Positions 23,456 to 32,710 of a DNA stretch of 42,316 bases are shown here, one piece after another. The stretch covers positions 1 to 42,316 of the forward strand of contig CABYGR010000006.1 of NCBI GenBank assembly GCA_902518595.1. Direction: 5' to 3'. The first letter of the stretch is position 1. The number at the start of each line of letters is the position of its first letter. The notes beneath the pieces are model-generated. The model was not told the DNA's origin, made no database searches, and saw nothing but the letters and a program-made list of their open reading frames with translations. This stretch comes from an uncultured Pelagibacteraceae bacterium. GTDB taxonomy: Bacteria > Pseudomonadota > Alphaproteobacteria > Pelagibacterales > Pelagibacteraceae. The translations under genes were made by a program, and so were the position numbers.

Positions 23456-24543
23456 TTTTTTTCGATATAAATTGACTGGCTCGGAAAAGCAAAAGAAGCT
23501 TTGTTATTCTCAACAATTTGTTTAACTTCAATTGCTAAACGTTCTTTTACTGAAAGCCACTCGTTCCAACTATCTGTTTTTGTAAAACATCGTACATACA
23601 TATCAATTGAACTATCTGAAAATTTATCAACCCTAACGGCTACTCCTATACTTGGATTAAAATCTTCACTCTTATTAATGTGCTTTTCTATTTGGTCTCT
23701 TATAGTTTTTAATTGATCTACAGTAGTGTCGTATTGAAGAGTTATTACCCAGCTAATTAACCAATTTGAGGTCTCACTAACATTAACAACTGCATTTTCT
23801 GCAAATTGAAAATTTGGAATGATTGCTAAAGATTTATCAAATTTCCTAATTGTTGTAGATCTAAAACCAATTTTTTCAACAATGCCCTCTATTATTCCAT
23901 CAACTAAAATCCAATCTCCAATTTTAAATCTTTTTTCTACAAGAACTAAAATCCCTGAAATTAAATTTTTAAATAAATCTTGAGCACCTAAAGCTACCGC
24001 AACACCAAATAAACCTAGACCAGCAATAATTGGACCAATTTTTATACCCCATAATTCTAGTACAGCTGCTAAGCCTAAAATAAAAATAAGTACCTTTAAT
24101 GATTTAATTATCCAACCAATAAGTTCTCTTGTTAGTAGCTTGTCTAGTCCACTTAGAATGTATGAAATAGGTTCAATAATTTGATGAATTACCCAAAAAA
24201 TTAGAATGGTTATTAAAGTTCTATTAATTGTGTCAACTGTCTCTCGGCCTTCACTAGAAAAAGTCATATAATAACTTGCAATAAAAAAACCTAAAACTAT
24301 TGGTAAAAATCTTGCTGGACCAGTGAGTGATTGAACAAAAGTATCATCTAATTTATTTGTTGTTCTTTTCGAAATAATTTCTAATTTTTTTATAATCAAT
24401 TTACTTATCAATCCTCTAAAAATTAAAAAAGTTAAAAATATCAAAATTCCAATTAATATTTGAAAAATATCAACTCCAAGAATTCCCTTATTCCAAACTG
24501 ATATAAATATTTCTGAAAAATTATTTAATAATTCCATAATCAA
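23452..24543 (-). CDS. MscS-family mechanosensitive channel
   Basis: Inner-membrane channel of the small-conductance mechanosensitive family that releases solutes on hypo-osmotic shock. It has 363 residues and about five membrane helices. The pore-lining helix and following turn read AGLGLFGVAVALGAQDLFKNL, followed by the beta-domain motif KRFKIGDWILVDGIIEGIVEKIGFRSTTIR. The C-terminal cytoplasmic part is typical. Because it is longer than E. coli MscS at the N-terminus, it fits the YbdG/YnaI-like group. It overlaps hemD by four bases upstream, so it is probably expressed with the haem genes. Confidence 0.92.
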   Translation of the reverse strand: MIMELLNNFSEIFISVWNKGILGVDIFQILIGILIFLTFLIFRGLISKLIIKKLEIISKRTTNKLDDTFVQSLTGPARFLPIVLGFFIASYYMTFSSEGRETVDTINRTLITILIFWVIHQIIEPISYILSGLDKLLTRELIGWIIKSLKVLIFILGLAAVLELWGIKIGPIIAGLGLFGVAVALGAQDLFKNLISGILVLVEKRFKIGDWILVDGIIEGIVEKIGFRSTTIRKFDKSLAIIPNFQFAENAVVNVSETSNWLISWVITLQYDTTVDQLKTIRDQIEKHINKSEDFNPSIGVAVRVDKFSDSSIDMYVRCFTKTDSWNEWLSVKERLAIEVKQIVENNKASFAFPSQSIYIEKK

Positions 24544-25238
24544 ATTTTATATAACAAAAACTCTTCTTCTCCAGGATTAAAAAGAAAAATCTTTTTCCAT
24601 TTAATTTCATTCAATATTGATGAGGTTTTTTCACCAATACACATTAAATTTGTATTCATCCAGAGATTTTCAGATTGATAAGTCTTGATAAAATTTAAAA
24701 AGCTAGAAGCACTATTTTGAGAATAAATATAAACCATATCAGGCATATTCATTTTTAAATCTTTAATAAATTTTTCATCAAATTTTTGATTATGATTAAC
24801 TCTATAATTAATAATTCTTTTAATACTATACCCTTCCTTTGAGAGTTTTTGATCCAAATCATATGATATTATTTCTCCACTAATATAAAGAAGCTGTCTA
24901 CTTTTTAAGTCATAATATCGTAAAATTAATTCTTTTAAATTTAAAACATTTCCATCTGCTGTAAATGTGTTTTGGAATCCTACACTTCTGGCCTTTTTTT
25001 CTGTTGTTTCGCCTACACAGAAACATTTTATATTTTTATTTAATTTATCTAAATCTAAAAATTTTACTGCATTAGCACTAGTAAAAATAATTCCACCATA
25101 ATCAGAAAAATTTATTTTTTCATAGTTAATTTTATAAATACTTATTAATGGAAGATGAGAAACTTGATGACCTAAAGATTTAAATCTTAAAATCATTTCT
25201 CTGGAGTCTTCTAATGGTCTAGTTAATAAAATATGCAT
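24540..25238 (-). CDS. hemD: Uroporphyrinogen-III synthase
   Basis: Cyclises hydroxymethylbilane with inversion of ring D to uroporphyrinogen III, the branch point to haem. It has 232 residues. The family is poorly conserved, but the opening ILLTRPLEDSREM, the GIIFTSANAVKFL motif, VGETTEKKARSVGF and the C-terminal CIGEKTSSI are recognisable. Position one base after hemC confirms the call. Confidence 0.9.
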   Translation of the reverse strand: MHILLTRPLEDSREMILRFKSLGHQVSHLPLISIYKINYEKINFSDYGGIIFTSANAVKFLDLDKLNKNIKCFCVGETTEKKARSVGFQNTFTADGNVLNLKELILRYYDLKSRQLLYISGEIISYDLDQKLSKEGYSIKRIINYRVNHNQKFDEKFIKDLKMNMPDMVYIYSQNSASSFLNFIKTYQSENLWMNTNLMCIGEKTSSILNEIKWKKIFLFNPGEEEFLLYKI

Positions 25239-25239
25239 A

Positions 25240-26157
25240 TTATCTCTTATAAGAATTTTTTGATTTTATTTTTAAAATCTCTCCAACTTCTTTACCAAGT
25301 TCTTTAAATCTATGAATTTTACTAGATTTTTTTTCATAAAATCTTTTAGAACCATCTATAGAAAAAAGTTCTACCTCTACTGTGATTTCATCTTCTTCTA
25401 TTTTGGAATGAATGCCCACAGCTGTTTCACAATCTCCTTCTAAAACTTTTAAAATATTTCTTTCTGTGTGAGCTCTTTTGTAGGTTTCTTCATGATTAAT
25501 TTTTTTTAAAATGGAAATTATTTCAACATTATTTTCTCTACATTGCAATGCTATAATTCCTTGTCCAGCGCTTGGGATTATTTCTTCAACTGTAAATATT
25601 TGCGAAATTTCATTTTCAAGTTTTAAATATTTTATTCCAGCATAAGATAAGATTATAGCGTCGTATATTCCTTCTTTTAACTTTTTTATCCTAGTATCAA
25701 CATTGCCTCTAATAAGTTTACAATTGATATCTGGTCTAATATTTTTTATTTGATACTCTCTTCTGTACGAAGAAGTTCCAATAATAGATTTTACGTTTAA
25801 TTCTTTAAGTTTTTTTTTATTTGTAGTTATTAAAATTTCTCTTGGATCATTTCTTTCTAAAAAAGTATCTGTTATGAGTCCTTTTGTTTCAATAGCAGGC
25901 ATGTCTTTAAGAGCATGAACTGCAATATCAATATTATTATTCTGAAGCTCCTTTTCAATATTGCTTGAAAATAAACCTTTGCCTCCTACTTCAGAAAGTC
26001 TTGAGTCCTGGACTTGATCACCTTTAGTTGTAATTGATTTAATAACAATATCATCCTCATTTAAATTTGTATTTTGAATAATTTTATCTTTAGCTTTTTG
26101 TGCATAAAGTAATGCTAACTTACTCCCTCTAGATCCTATTATTATTGTCTTATACAT
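25240..26157 (-). CDS. hemC: Hydroxymethylbilane synthase (porphobilinogen deaminase)
   Basis: Polymerises four porphobilinogens to hydroxymethylbilane in tetrapyrrole synthesis. It has 305 residues. Motifs are IIGSRGSKLALLYAQ at the N-terminus, TTKGDQVQDSRLSEVGGKGLFS, VHALKDMPA, IGTSSYRREYQIKNIRPD, and the cofactor-attachment segment VLEGDCETAVG, whose Cys carries the dipyrromethane. It begins 56 bases from the divergent tsaD, an arrangement common in proteobacteria. Confidence 0.97.
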   Translation of the reverse strand: MYKTIIIGSRGSKLALLYAQKAKDKIIQNTNLNEDDIVIKSITTKGDQVQDSRLSEVGGKGLFSSNIEKELQNNNIDIAVHALKDMPAIETKGLITDTFLERNDPREILITTNKKKLKELNVKSIIGTSSYRREYQIKNIRPDINCKLIRGNVDTRIKKLKEGIYDAIILSYAGIKYLKLENEISQIFTVEEIIPSAGQGIIALQCRENNVEIISILKKINHEETYKRAHTERNILKVLEGDCETAVGIHSKIEEDEITVEVELFSIDGSKRFYEKKSSKIHRFKELGKEVGEILKIKSKNSYKR

Positions 26158-26213
26158 AAATAAATTTATTTCTTTTTTGTATTGAGATTGTACAATTATT
26201 AAAAACTATTTGA

Positions 26214-27287
26214 ATGAACAAAAAACCCTTAATTCTTGGAATAGAGTCTAGCTGTGATGAAACAGCTGCATCTTTAATAACAGAAAATAAACAAGGTATC
26301 CCAATAGTTTTATCAAACATCATTTCAAGCCAAGTAGAAGTTCATAAAGAATTTGGTGGAGTAGTGCCAGAACTTGCCGCTCGATCTCATATAGAAAAAA
26401 TAGATTGGATTGTTAAAAAAGCAATAGATAAAAGTGGAAGAAAAATTAAAGAAATAGATGCTGTGGCTTCAACTGCTGGACCTGGTTTAATTGTATGTTT
26501 GTCTGTTGGTTTAAGTTTTGGAAAAGCTTTTGCAAAAGCCATTGATAAACCATTCATTGCAGTAAATCATTTAGAAGGGCATGCATTAAGCCCAAAACTA
26601 AATTCAAAACTAAACTATCCATATCTTCTTTTGTTAATATCGGGAGGACATACTCAATTTTTAAGTGTAAATGGTCTTGGGAAATATAAAAGACTAGGAA
26701 CGACTATTGATGATGCATTGGGTGAAGCATTTGATAAAACTGCAAAACTTTTAGGAATTGAATTTCCAGGAGGTCCTCAAATAGAAATTTTAGCTGAGAA
26801 GGGTAATTCCAAAAAATATGATTTACCAAAACCAATTTTTAACAAAGGAGGATGTAACTTATCTTTTGCAGGACTTAAAACTTCAATTTTAAAAATAACT
26901 AAAACTATTAAAACAGATCAAGAAAAATTTGATTTAGCTGCATCTTTTCAAAAAACCGTTGAGGAAATATTGTATAAAAAAACCCAAATTGCATTTGATG
27001 AATTTGGAAAACTAAATAATTCAAAAGAAAAAATATTCGTAATCGCCGGAGGTGTCGCAGCAAATAAAAATATAAGAACTATGTTAGTTAACCTATGCGA
27101 GGAAAATAATTATCAAAGTATATTCCCACCAATAGAATTGTGTGGAGATAACGCAGCTATGATAGCATTGGTTGGTTTAGAAAAATTTAAATCAGAACAG
27201 TTTGATGATTTAAATTATCCTGCAAAGCCTAGATGGCCATTAGATGAAGATGCTATTTTTTTAAAAGGCGCAGGAGTACAACTATAA
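26214..27287 (+). CDS. tsaD: tRNA N6-adenosine threonylcarbamoyltransferase TsaD
   Basis: Transfers the threonylcarbamoyl group to A37 of tRNAs reading ANN codons. It has 357 residues of the ASKHA fold. Seen are LGIESSCDETAASLI near the N-terminus, GGVVPELAARSH, the metal-binding NHLEGHA with His119 and His123, LLISGGHTQFL, GEAFDKTAKLLG, and the C-terminal CGDNAAMIA. The length is normal. Its stop overlaps the next start (TAATG), which links it translationally to the EVE-domain gene. Confidence 0.97.
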   Translation: MNKKPLILGIESSCDETAASLITENKQGIPIVLSNIISSQVEVHKEFGGVVPELAARSHIEKIDWIVKKAIDKSGRKIKEIDAVASTAGPGLIVCLSVGLSFGKAFAKAIDKPFIAVNHLEGHALSPKLNSKLNYPYLLLLISGGHTQFLSVNGLGKYKRLGTTIDDALGEAFDKTAKLLGIEFPGGPQIEILAEKGNSKKYDLPKPIFNKGGCNLSFAGLKTSILKITKTIKTDQEKFDLAASFQKTVEEILYKKTQIAFDEFGKLNNSKEKIFVIAGGVAANKNIRTMLVNLCEENNYQSIFPPIELCGDNAAMIALVGLEKFKSEQFDDLNYPAKPRWPLDEDAIFLKGAGVQL

Positions 27288-27748
27288 TGCAGTACTGGTT
27301 AATGAAGTCTGAACCAAATGTTTGGTCGATTGAACAACAAAAAAAGGCTGGAGTCAAAGGAGCTTCCTGGGATGGAGTTAGAAATTATCAAGCTGCAAAA
27401 AATTTGAAAAGTATGAAAAAAAATGATCTTTGTTTTTTTTATCATTCAAATATTGGAAAAGAGATAGTTGGTATTATAAAAGTTATAAAGGAATTTTATT
27501 TAGATAAAACAGATAAGAAAAGTAAGTTTGTTGCGGTTACTGTTCAATTTAAAAATAAACTTTCCAACCCTGTAACCCTAGAAAATATCAAAAAAAATAA
27601 GGAATTGGGCCATTTAGCATTAATTAAGCAAAGTAGGCTTTCTGTAATGCCGGTTGATTATAAAAGCTGGAAAATTATAAATAACATGAGTAAAATTAAA
27701 AAAAAAATATCACATGCCAAAAAAAAGAAAAAGAAAAAAAACCTCTAG
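27287..27748 (+). CDS. EVE-domain protein with Lys-rich C-terminal tail
   Basis: EVE-domain protein (PUA-like fold) of a family that binds modified bases in nucleic acids. It has 153 residues. Characteristic stretches are [41 protein letters not shown] and [17 protein letters not shown]. The domain should end near residue 130. The last 20 residues are a Lys-rich tail encoded across poly-A runs and overlapping the first 35 bases of acs in another frame. The tail could be the by-product of that overlap. It is coupled to tsaD by TAATG. Confidence 0.88.
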   Translation: MQYWLMKSEPNVWSIEQQKKAGVKGASWDGVRNYQAAKNLKSMKKNDLCFFYHSNIGKEIVGIIKVIKEFYLDKTDKKSKFVAVTVQFKNKLSNPVTLENIKKNKELGHLALIKQSRLSVMPVDYKSWKIINNMSKIKKKISHAKKKKKKKNL

Positions 27749-29816
27749 AAAAGTTAAAAGAAAAAAAAAGGTTAGAAAAAAAACCTCTAGAAAAATAAAA
27801 AGAAAAAAAAAGGTTAGAAAAAAAACCTCTAGAAAAATAAAAAGAAAAACTAAAGCAAAAAAAGATAAAATAAATTCGGCTCCAGAAGTTATAATTAAGA
27901 CTAAACGAGAATGGGCAAAACAAGGTTTAGCTAATAAGGCGCAATATCAAAAAAAATATAAAGAATCTATAAAAAATAATGATGGGTTTTGGAAAAAAGA
28001 AGGTAAAAGAATTTCTTGGATTAAGCCTTATAAAAAAATTAAAGATGTAAAATATAGTAGTAAAGAAGTAAAGGTTAAATGGTTTTATGATGGAACTTTA
28101 AATGCCTCTGCTAATTGTATTGATAGACATTTAAAAGATAAAAAAGATAAAACAGCAATAATTTGGGTTGGAGATGATCCAAAAGATAATCAGAAAATAA
28201 CTTATAAACAACTTTATCAAAAAGTTTCAAAAGCAGCTAATGGATTAAAAAAACTAGGCATTCAAAAGGGAGATAGAGTTACAATTTATCTAACAATGAT
28301 ACCTGAGCTGGCAATTTTGATGCTTGCATGCGTTAGGATCGGTGCCGTTCATTCAATTATTTTTGGTGGTTTTTCTGCAGATTCTATTTCTGGAAGAGTA
28401 AATGATTGTGAGTCAGAATACATTATTACAGCAGATGAAGGAGTTAGAGGTGGTAAAACAATTCCACTAAAATCTACAACTGATGAGGCTTTATTAAGTT
28501 GTCCAAATGTAAAAAAATGCATTGTTGTTAAAAGAACTGGAAATGAAATCAATTGGAATCATAACAGAGATATTTGGTATCATGATTTAATTAAAGATGT
28601 TCCTGTAAATTGTGAGCCTGAAGAAATGAATGCTGAGGATCCTCTATTTATACTATATACTTCTGGATCAACTGGTAAACCAAAAGGAGTTTTACACACT
28701 ACTGGTGGTTATATGGTTTATGCTTCTATGACACACCAGTATATTTTTAATTATAAACCGAAAGATATTTATTGGTGCACTGCAGATATTGGTTGGGTTA
28801 CCGGACATAGTTATATAATTTACGGTCCACTTGCAAATGGTGCTACAACAATAATGTTTGAGGGAATTCCAAATTATCCAGATACTTCTAGATGGTGGCA
28901 AATTATAGATAAATTTAAAGTTAATACTTTTTACACTGCACCAACTGCTATAAGAGCTTTGATGAGAGAAGGAGATGGTCCTGTTAAAAAAACCTCAAGA
29001 AAATCTCTAAAATTGCTTGGAACAGTAGGGGAACCAATTAATCCAGAGGCATGGATGTGGTATTACAAGACTGTTGGAAATTCTCAGTGTCCAATTGTTG
29101 ATACATGGTGGCAAACAGAAACTGGTGGAATAATGATTTCTCCTCAAACAGGTGCCATACCTTTGAAACCAGGTTCTGCAACAAAACCATTCTATGGAAT
29201 TAAACCATTACTTGTTGATAAAAATGGTAAAGAGATAAAAGGAGCAGGTGAAGGAAGACTTTGTATTGCACAATCTTGGCCTGGGCAAATGAGAACAGTT
29301 TATGGAGATCACCAAAGATTTATTGATACCTATTTTTCACAATTTGATGGAAAATATTTTACTGGTGATGGGTGTAGAAGAGATAAAGATGGATATTATT
29401 GGATAACAGGAAGAGTTGATGATGTTATAATCGTATCAGGTCATAATTTAGGAACTGCTGAAATTGAAAGTGCATTTGTGGCTCATCCTAAAGTAGCAGA
29501 GGCAGCAGTAGTTGGTTATCCACATGATATTAAAGGTAATGGCTTATATTGTTATGTAACTTTAAATGCGGGTGAAAAAGACTCAGGTGAACTTGAAAGA
29601 GATTTAAAGCTTTGGGTTAGAAAACAAATTGGTCCATTAGCAACACCTGACTTAATTCATTTTACTCCTGGATTACCAAAAACAAGGTCTGGAAAAATTA
29701 TGAGAAGAATTTTAAGAAAAATTGCAGCAAATGAACATGATCAACTAGGTGATACTACCACTTTAGCTGATCCAAGTGTTGTTGATAGTTTGGTCGATAA
29801 TAGAAAAAATATTTAA
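27714..29816 (+). CDS. acs: Acetyl-CoA synthetase with Lys/Arg-rich tandem-repeat N-terminal extension
   Basis: Activates acetate to acetyl-CoA via acetyl-adenylate. From about residue 58 the protein aligns with standard Acs (EREW-like start, [31 protein letters not shown] near 313-326, WWQTETGG, and the C-terminal [11 protein letters not shown] with the regulatory Lys at about 661). The first 50 residues are not part of the usual enzyme: three copies of a 14-residue unit KKTSRK[VI]KRKKKVR (residues 8-49, the last degenerate). No in-frame ATG, GTG or TTG gives a shorter start just before the enzyme part, so the extension is probably translated. The start overlaps the EVE gene by 35 bases. It is upstream of the DUF4212/symporter pair, suggesting acetate uptake and use. 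Confidence 0.93.
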   Translation: MPKKRKRKKTSRKVKRKKKVRKKTSRKIKRKKKVRKKTSRKIKRKTKAKKDKINSAPEVIIKTKREWAKQGLANKAQYQKKYKESIKNNDGFWKKEGKRISWIKPYKKIKDVKYSSKEVKVKWFYDGTLNASANCIDRHLKDKKDKTAIIWVGDDPKDNQKITYKQLYQKVSKAANGLKKLGIQKGDRVTIYLTMIPELAILMLACVRIGAVHSIIFGGFSADSISGRVNDCESEYIITADEGVRGGKTIPLKSTTDEALLSCPNVKKCIVVKRTGNEINWNHNRDIWYHDLIKDVPVNCEPEEMNAEDPLFILYTSGSTGKPKGVLHTTGGYMVYASMTHQYIFNYKPKDIYWCTADIGWVTGHSYIIYGPLANGATTIMFEGIPNYPDTSRWWQIIDKFKVNTFYTAPTAIRALMREGDGPVKKTSRKSLKLLGTVGEPINPEAWMWYYKTVGNSQCPIVDTWWQTETGGIMISPQTGAIPLKPGSATKPFYGIKPLLVDKNGKEIKGAGEGRLCIAQSWPGQMRTVYGDHQRFIDTYFSQFDGKYFTGDGCRRDKDGYYWITGRVDDVIIVSGHNLGTAEIESAFVAHPKVAEAAVVGYPHDIKGNGLYCYVTLNAGEKDSGELERDLKLWVRKQIGPLATPDLIHFTPGLPKTRSGKIMRRILRKIAANEHDQLGDTTTLADPSVVDSLVDNRKNI
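27735..27860 (+). repeat. Three tandem copies of a 42-bp A-rich direct repeat within the acs 5' end
   Basis: The marker CCTCTAG recurs at 27742, 27784 and 27826, exactly 42 bases apart. Between copies lie runs of eight to nine A and a GGTTAGA segment. The first two units are nearly identical; the third diverges in its last 12 bases. Each unit encodes 14 residues of the basic acs extension. The EVE gene's TAG stop is formed by the first CCTCTAG. Confidence 0.93.
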
Positions 29817-30457
29817 AATTTAATTAATTCTTCAAATTCTTTTTTAATTATATCCCACTTTAAAATCATTGAATTCAATACAATCTTTCGATCTAAAATT
29901 TTAAGTTCTTCAGCAATTGGTGCCCATTTATATAATGAAAGAGCACTAAAATTAAAGGGTAAATCTTTATAATAAATTTCCCAATTTATATTTTCTAATC
30001 TTTGATTAAAATTTTTTTTGGTTTCATCTATAATATTTAAAGGCATCTTGTTTGAAATTTCATCATCTAATATTTTATAAAATATTTCTTTTGCATGATG
30101 GGTGCCTTGATAATTGAAATTAACTTTTAAGTATGAAAAAATAAAAAAAGTTAAATCTTGTAAAGCAACAGAATAAATATTCCATTTAGCTAAATTTACT
30201 GAAGACATAAATTGATCATTTTCAAAATGAAGAACATACCTCGTTCCCATTCTGGTTTTTAAATAATTATATAAGGTTACTTGTGTTACCCAAGCTGATT
30301 TTGTTTGAATAAAATTTTCAAGCTCATCTAATGTCTTTATTTTTTTTTTAGGAATAAATGCCTTAAATAATGAAAACAGATAAATCCTAAAATCTTTAAA
30401 GGTAAGATCCTTCCAAGTTAATTTATATTTTGCCATAATTTTAATCAGATGTGCCAA
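29813..30457 (-). CDS. Conserved alphaproteobacterial protein of unknown function next to the acetate symporter
   Basis: A 214-residue soluble protein, or 207 if it starts at the second ATG (30436, MAKYKL), which lacks the short extra lead. Features are [32 protein letters not shown] at about 43-74, then a mostly helical body ending in [22 protein letters not shown] and a Lys/Glu-rich tail. I recognise the pattern from alphaproteobacterial proteins located beside DUF4212/symporter genes, but no function is known to me. It converges with acs (stops overlap by three to four bases) and is divergent from the DUF4212 gene. It might regulate or assist the symporter; that is guesswork from position. 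Confidence 0.8.
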   Translation of the reverse strand: MAHLIKIMAKYKLTWKDLTFKDFRIYLFSLFKAFIPKKKIKTLDELENFIQTKSAWVTQVTLYNYLKTRMGTRYVLHFENDQFMSSVNLAKWNIYSVALQDLTFFIFSYLKVNFNYQGTHHAKEIFYKILDDEISNKMPLNIIDETKKNFNQRLENINWEIYYKDLPFNFSALSLYKWAPIAEELKILDRKIVLNSMILKWDIIKKEFEELIKF

Positions 30458-30543
30458 TTATATCTTAAAAAAGTAAGAAATAAGTAGCTAATATGATCAA
30501 TTTTAAGTCTTTTCAAAACTCTCATAATGGTTATGGTTTCGCC

Positions 30544-30555
30544 TAGTTATAACTA
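30544..30555 (+). promoter_or_regulatory. 12-bp perfect palindrome before the DUF4212/symporter operon
   Basis: TAGTTATAACTA is a perfect 12-base palindrome. It ends five bases before the AGAGG ribosome-binding sequence (30561-30565) of the DUF4212 gene. It could be an operator or the -10 region. AT-rich sequence makes such palindromes easy to find, so confidence is low. Confidence 0.3.
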
Positions 30556-30570
30556 AATAGAGAGGTAAAA

Positions 30571-30831
30571 ATGTCAAATCAACAAAAACACTGGGAAAAA
30601 ACCAGAGGATTGCTAATAATGACTTTAGCAATTTGGTTTGTATTCTCAATTGGCATCTTCTTATTCGGAGCTGAAATGAATGAGGTCACAGGACCTTTCG
30701 GTTATCCATGGACATATTGGTTTACATGTCAGGGATCTCTTGGAATTTTCGTAATCCTTATTTTTTGGTTTGCGAATAGACAAGAAAAAATCGATGAAGA
30801 ATTCGGCTTTTCAGAAAGAGAGGACGACTAA
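30571..30831 (+). CDS. DUF4212 small subunit of sodium:solute symporter
   Basis: An 86-residue membrane protein with two helices (about 14-33 and 48-70). The motif PFGYPWTYWFTCQGSLGIFVILIFWF is typical of DUF4212, and the C-terminus is acidic. These small proteins are encoded directly ahead of VC_2705-type symporters and are probably their partner subunit. A good Shine-Dalgarno sequence (AGAGG, five bases before the ATG) suggests strong translation. The TAATG junction couples it to the symporter. Confidence 0.92.
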   Translation: MSNQQKHWEKTRGLLIMTLAIWFVFSIGIFLFGAEMNEVTGPFGYPWTYWFTCQGSLGIFVILIFWFANRQEKIDEEFGFSEREDD

Positions 30832-32642
30832 TGAAAGGTAATTTTATAGATAATTTGCCTAAAGTTTATGGAATCTATACAGGTGGATTTTTAGGTTTCA
30901 TAATCCTTATGGCAATTGGTGAACAGATGGGTATGACATCTAAAGCAATAGGAATTTGTTTCGTTGCTTTTACTGTGGCCATCTACGCAATAATTGGCTA
31001 TCTATCACGTACAGCGCAAGCTGATGCCTATTATGTAGCAGGAAGACAAGTACCAACCGTGTTCAACGGAATGGCAACTGCAGCAGACTGGATGTCTGGT
31101 GCGTCATTCGTTGCAATGGCAGGTGGTATTTACTTTAAGGGTTACGGTTACATGGCTTTACTTGTAGGTTGGACTGGTGGTTATGTGCTAGTTGCATCTT
31201 TATTAGCACCATACTTAAGAAAATTTGGCTGTTACACAGTTCCAGATTTTATTGGTACAAGATACGGTGGTAATTTAACTAGGTTTCTTGCAGTAGTAGT
31301 TTTAACTGTTGCTTCATTTACCTATGTGACTGCACAAATTAACGCTACAGGTACAATTGCTTCTGTTGCTTTAGATATTCCATTTCAATACGCTGTATAT
31401 GTTGGATTAGTAAGTATTTTACTATGTTCAATGTTAGGCGGTATGAGAGGAGTAACTTGGACACAGGTTGCACAGTATATCGTACTAATTATAGCTTACT
31501 TACTTCCAGTATTCTGGATCAGTAACAAAATAGGTGCGGGTTTCTTCCCTCACTTTATGTTGGCTGATGAAGTAGCTAGAATTGGAGAACTAGAACAACA
31601 GTTTGGTTTTATTAAAAACTCAGCTGCTGATCTTGCGAATGTACCTAAAGGTTTAGCTGGAATAACAAAAGCTCACTCAGCGGTAAACGCTTCTCCGTGG
31701 GCATTTATTTCATTAGCGCTTGCAATGATGATGGGAACAGCATCTTTGCCTCACGTGATGATGAGATATTTCACTACTCCAAGTGTAAAAGCAGCTAGAA
31801 AATCAGTAGGTTGGTCTTTATTCTTTATCTTCCTACTTTATTCTTCTGCTCCAATGTTAGCGACACTATCTAAATTGTCATTGATGGATCCAAATTTATC
31901 TACGGGTATTATTGGTAAATCAATAGCAGATGTTCAAGCGATAGATTGGTATCAAAACTGGAACGCAGCAAACTTAATGTTTGTAAGCGACTTTAACGGA
32001 AATGGAACTCTTGAATTAAATGAGTTTTTCATGGGTGGTAAAGCCGTTGTGTTAGCAACTCCAGAAATAGCTGGATTACCGTATGTAATCTCAGGTCTGG
32101 TTGCCGCTGGAGGTATGGCTGCTGCCATGTCAACAGCTGATGGTTTGATTCTAGCAATTGCAAATGCAATCTCTCACGATGTTTACTATAAAATCATCGA
32201 TCCAAAAGCTGAGACTGCAAAAAGACTAGTTGTTGCAAGGGTATTACTTGTAGTAATTGGTTTTGCTGGAGCAACTATTGCAGCAATGGAGATCCAAGGT
32301 ATCTTAGGTTCAGTAATATGGGCTTTTGACTTTGCGATGTCTGGATTGTTCTTCCCACTTGTACTTGGTGTATGGTGGAAGAGAGCTAACAAAGAAGGTG
32401 CTATAGCTGGTATGGCTTTAGGTCTTGCTTCTGGTATGGGTTACCTAATTTGGGTACGAAATGGTGGAAGTGGATTCTTAGGAATTACACAGTTAACTTT
32501 CGGTATCTTTGGTTCAGCTGTTAGTTTAGTTGCTATGGTTGTAGTGAGTTTAATGACTCAAGAACCAGATAAAGCAACTCAAAAAATGGTTGATGATGTG
32601 CGTGTACCAAGTGGTAAATCAATACTTGGTAAACAACACTAA
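30831..32642 (+). CDS. VC_2705-type sodium:solute (probably acetate) symporter
   Basis: Sodium:solute symporter of the SSS family that imports a small carboxylate, most likely acetate given its position near acs. It has 603 residues and about 13 membrane segments. Motifs are DAYYVAGRQVPTVFNGMATAADWMSGASF, the sodium-site LPHVMMRYFTTPSV, and AAGGMAAAMSTADGLILAIANAISHD. A loop near 387-398 has the 12-residue pattern D-x-N-x-N-G-x-L-x-x-x-E, an EF-hand-type calcium-binding loop. The nucleotide sequence is noticeably richer in GC than its neighbours, which suggests strong expression. An intrinsic terminator follows. Confidence 0.93.
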   Translation: MKGNFIDNLPKVYGIYTGGFLGFIILMAIGEQMGMTSKAIGICFVAFTVAIYAIIGYLSRTAQADAYYVAGRQVPTVFNGMATAADWMSGASFVAMAGGIYFKGYGYMALLVGWTGGYVLVASLLAPYLRKFGCYTVPDFIGTRYGGNLTRFLAVVVLTVASFTYVTAQINATGTIASVALDIPFQYAVYVGLVSILLCSMLGGMRGVTWTQVAQYIVLIIAYLLPVFWISNKIGAGFFPHFMLADEVARIGELEQQFGFIKNSAADLANVPKGLAGITKAHSAVNASPWAFISLALAMMMGTASLPHVMMRYFTTPSVKAARKSVGWSLFFIFLLYSSAPMLATLSKLSLMDPNLSTGIIGKSIADVQAIDWYQNWNAANLMFVSDFNGNGTLELNEFFMGGKAVVLATPEIAGLPYVISGLVAAGGMAAAMSTADGLILAIANAISHDVYYKIIDPKAETAKRLVVARVLLVVIGFAGATIAAMEIQGILGSVIWAFDFAMSGLFFPLVLGVWWKRANKEGAIAGMALGLASGMGYLIWVRNGGSGFLGITQLTFGIFGSAVSLVAMVVVSLMTQEPDKATQKMVDDVRVPSGKSILGKQH

Positions 32643-32652
32643 ATAATCTTTT

Positions 32653-32678
32653 AAAGGGGCGATTAATTTCGCCCCTTT
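32653..32678 (+). terminator. Intrinsic terminator after the symporter gene
   Basis: A perfect 10-bp stem, AAAGGGGCGA (32653-32662) with TCGCCCCTTT (32669-32678), closes a six-base loop and is followed by T-rich sequence. It lies 10 bases after the symporter stop. It is the clearest GC-rich hairpin of the whole window and marks the end of the DUF4212/symporter transcript. Confidence 0.93.
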
Positions 32679-32710
32679 TATTTTAATAATTTTTCCAATA
32701 TAAATTTTAA

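Noticed and set aside
27735..27860. Direct repeats as a possible CRISPR array
   Set aside because: The units are contiguous with no spacers, are A-rich, keep the reading frame exactly (42 bases), and lie within acs.
27696..27923. Open frame on the minus strand rich in Phe and Ser
   Set aside because: It is the complement of the Lys/Arg repeat of acs; its repetitive Phe/Ser sequence and lack of any start context make it a shadow.
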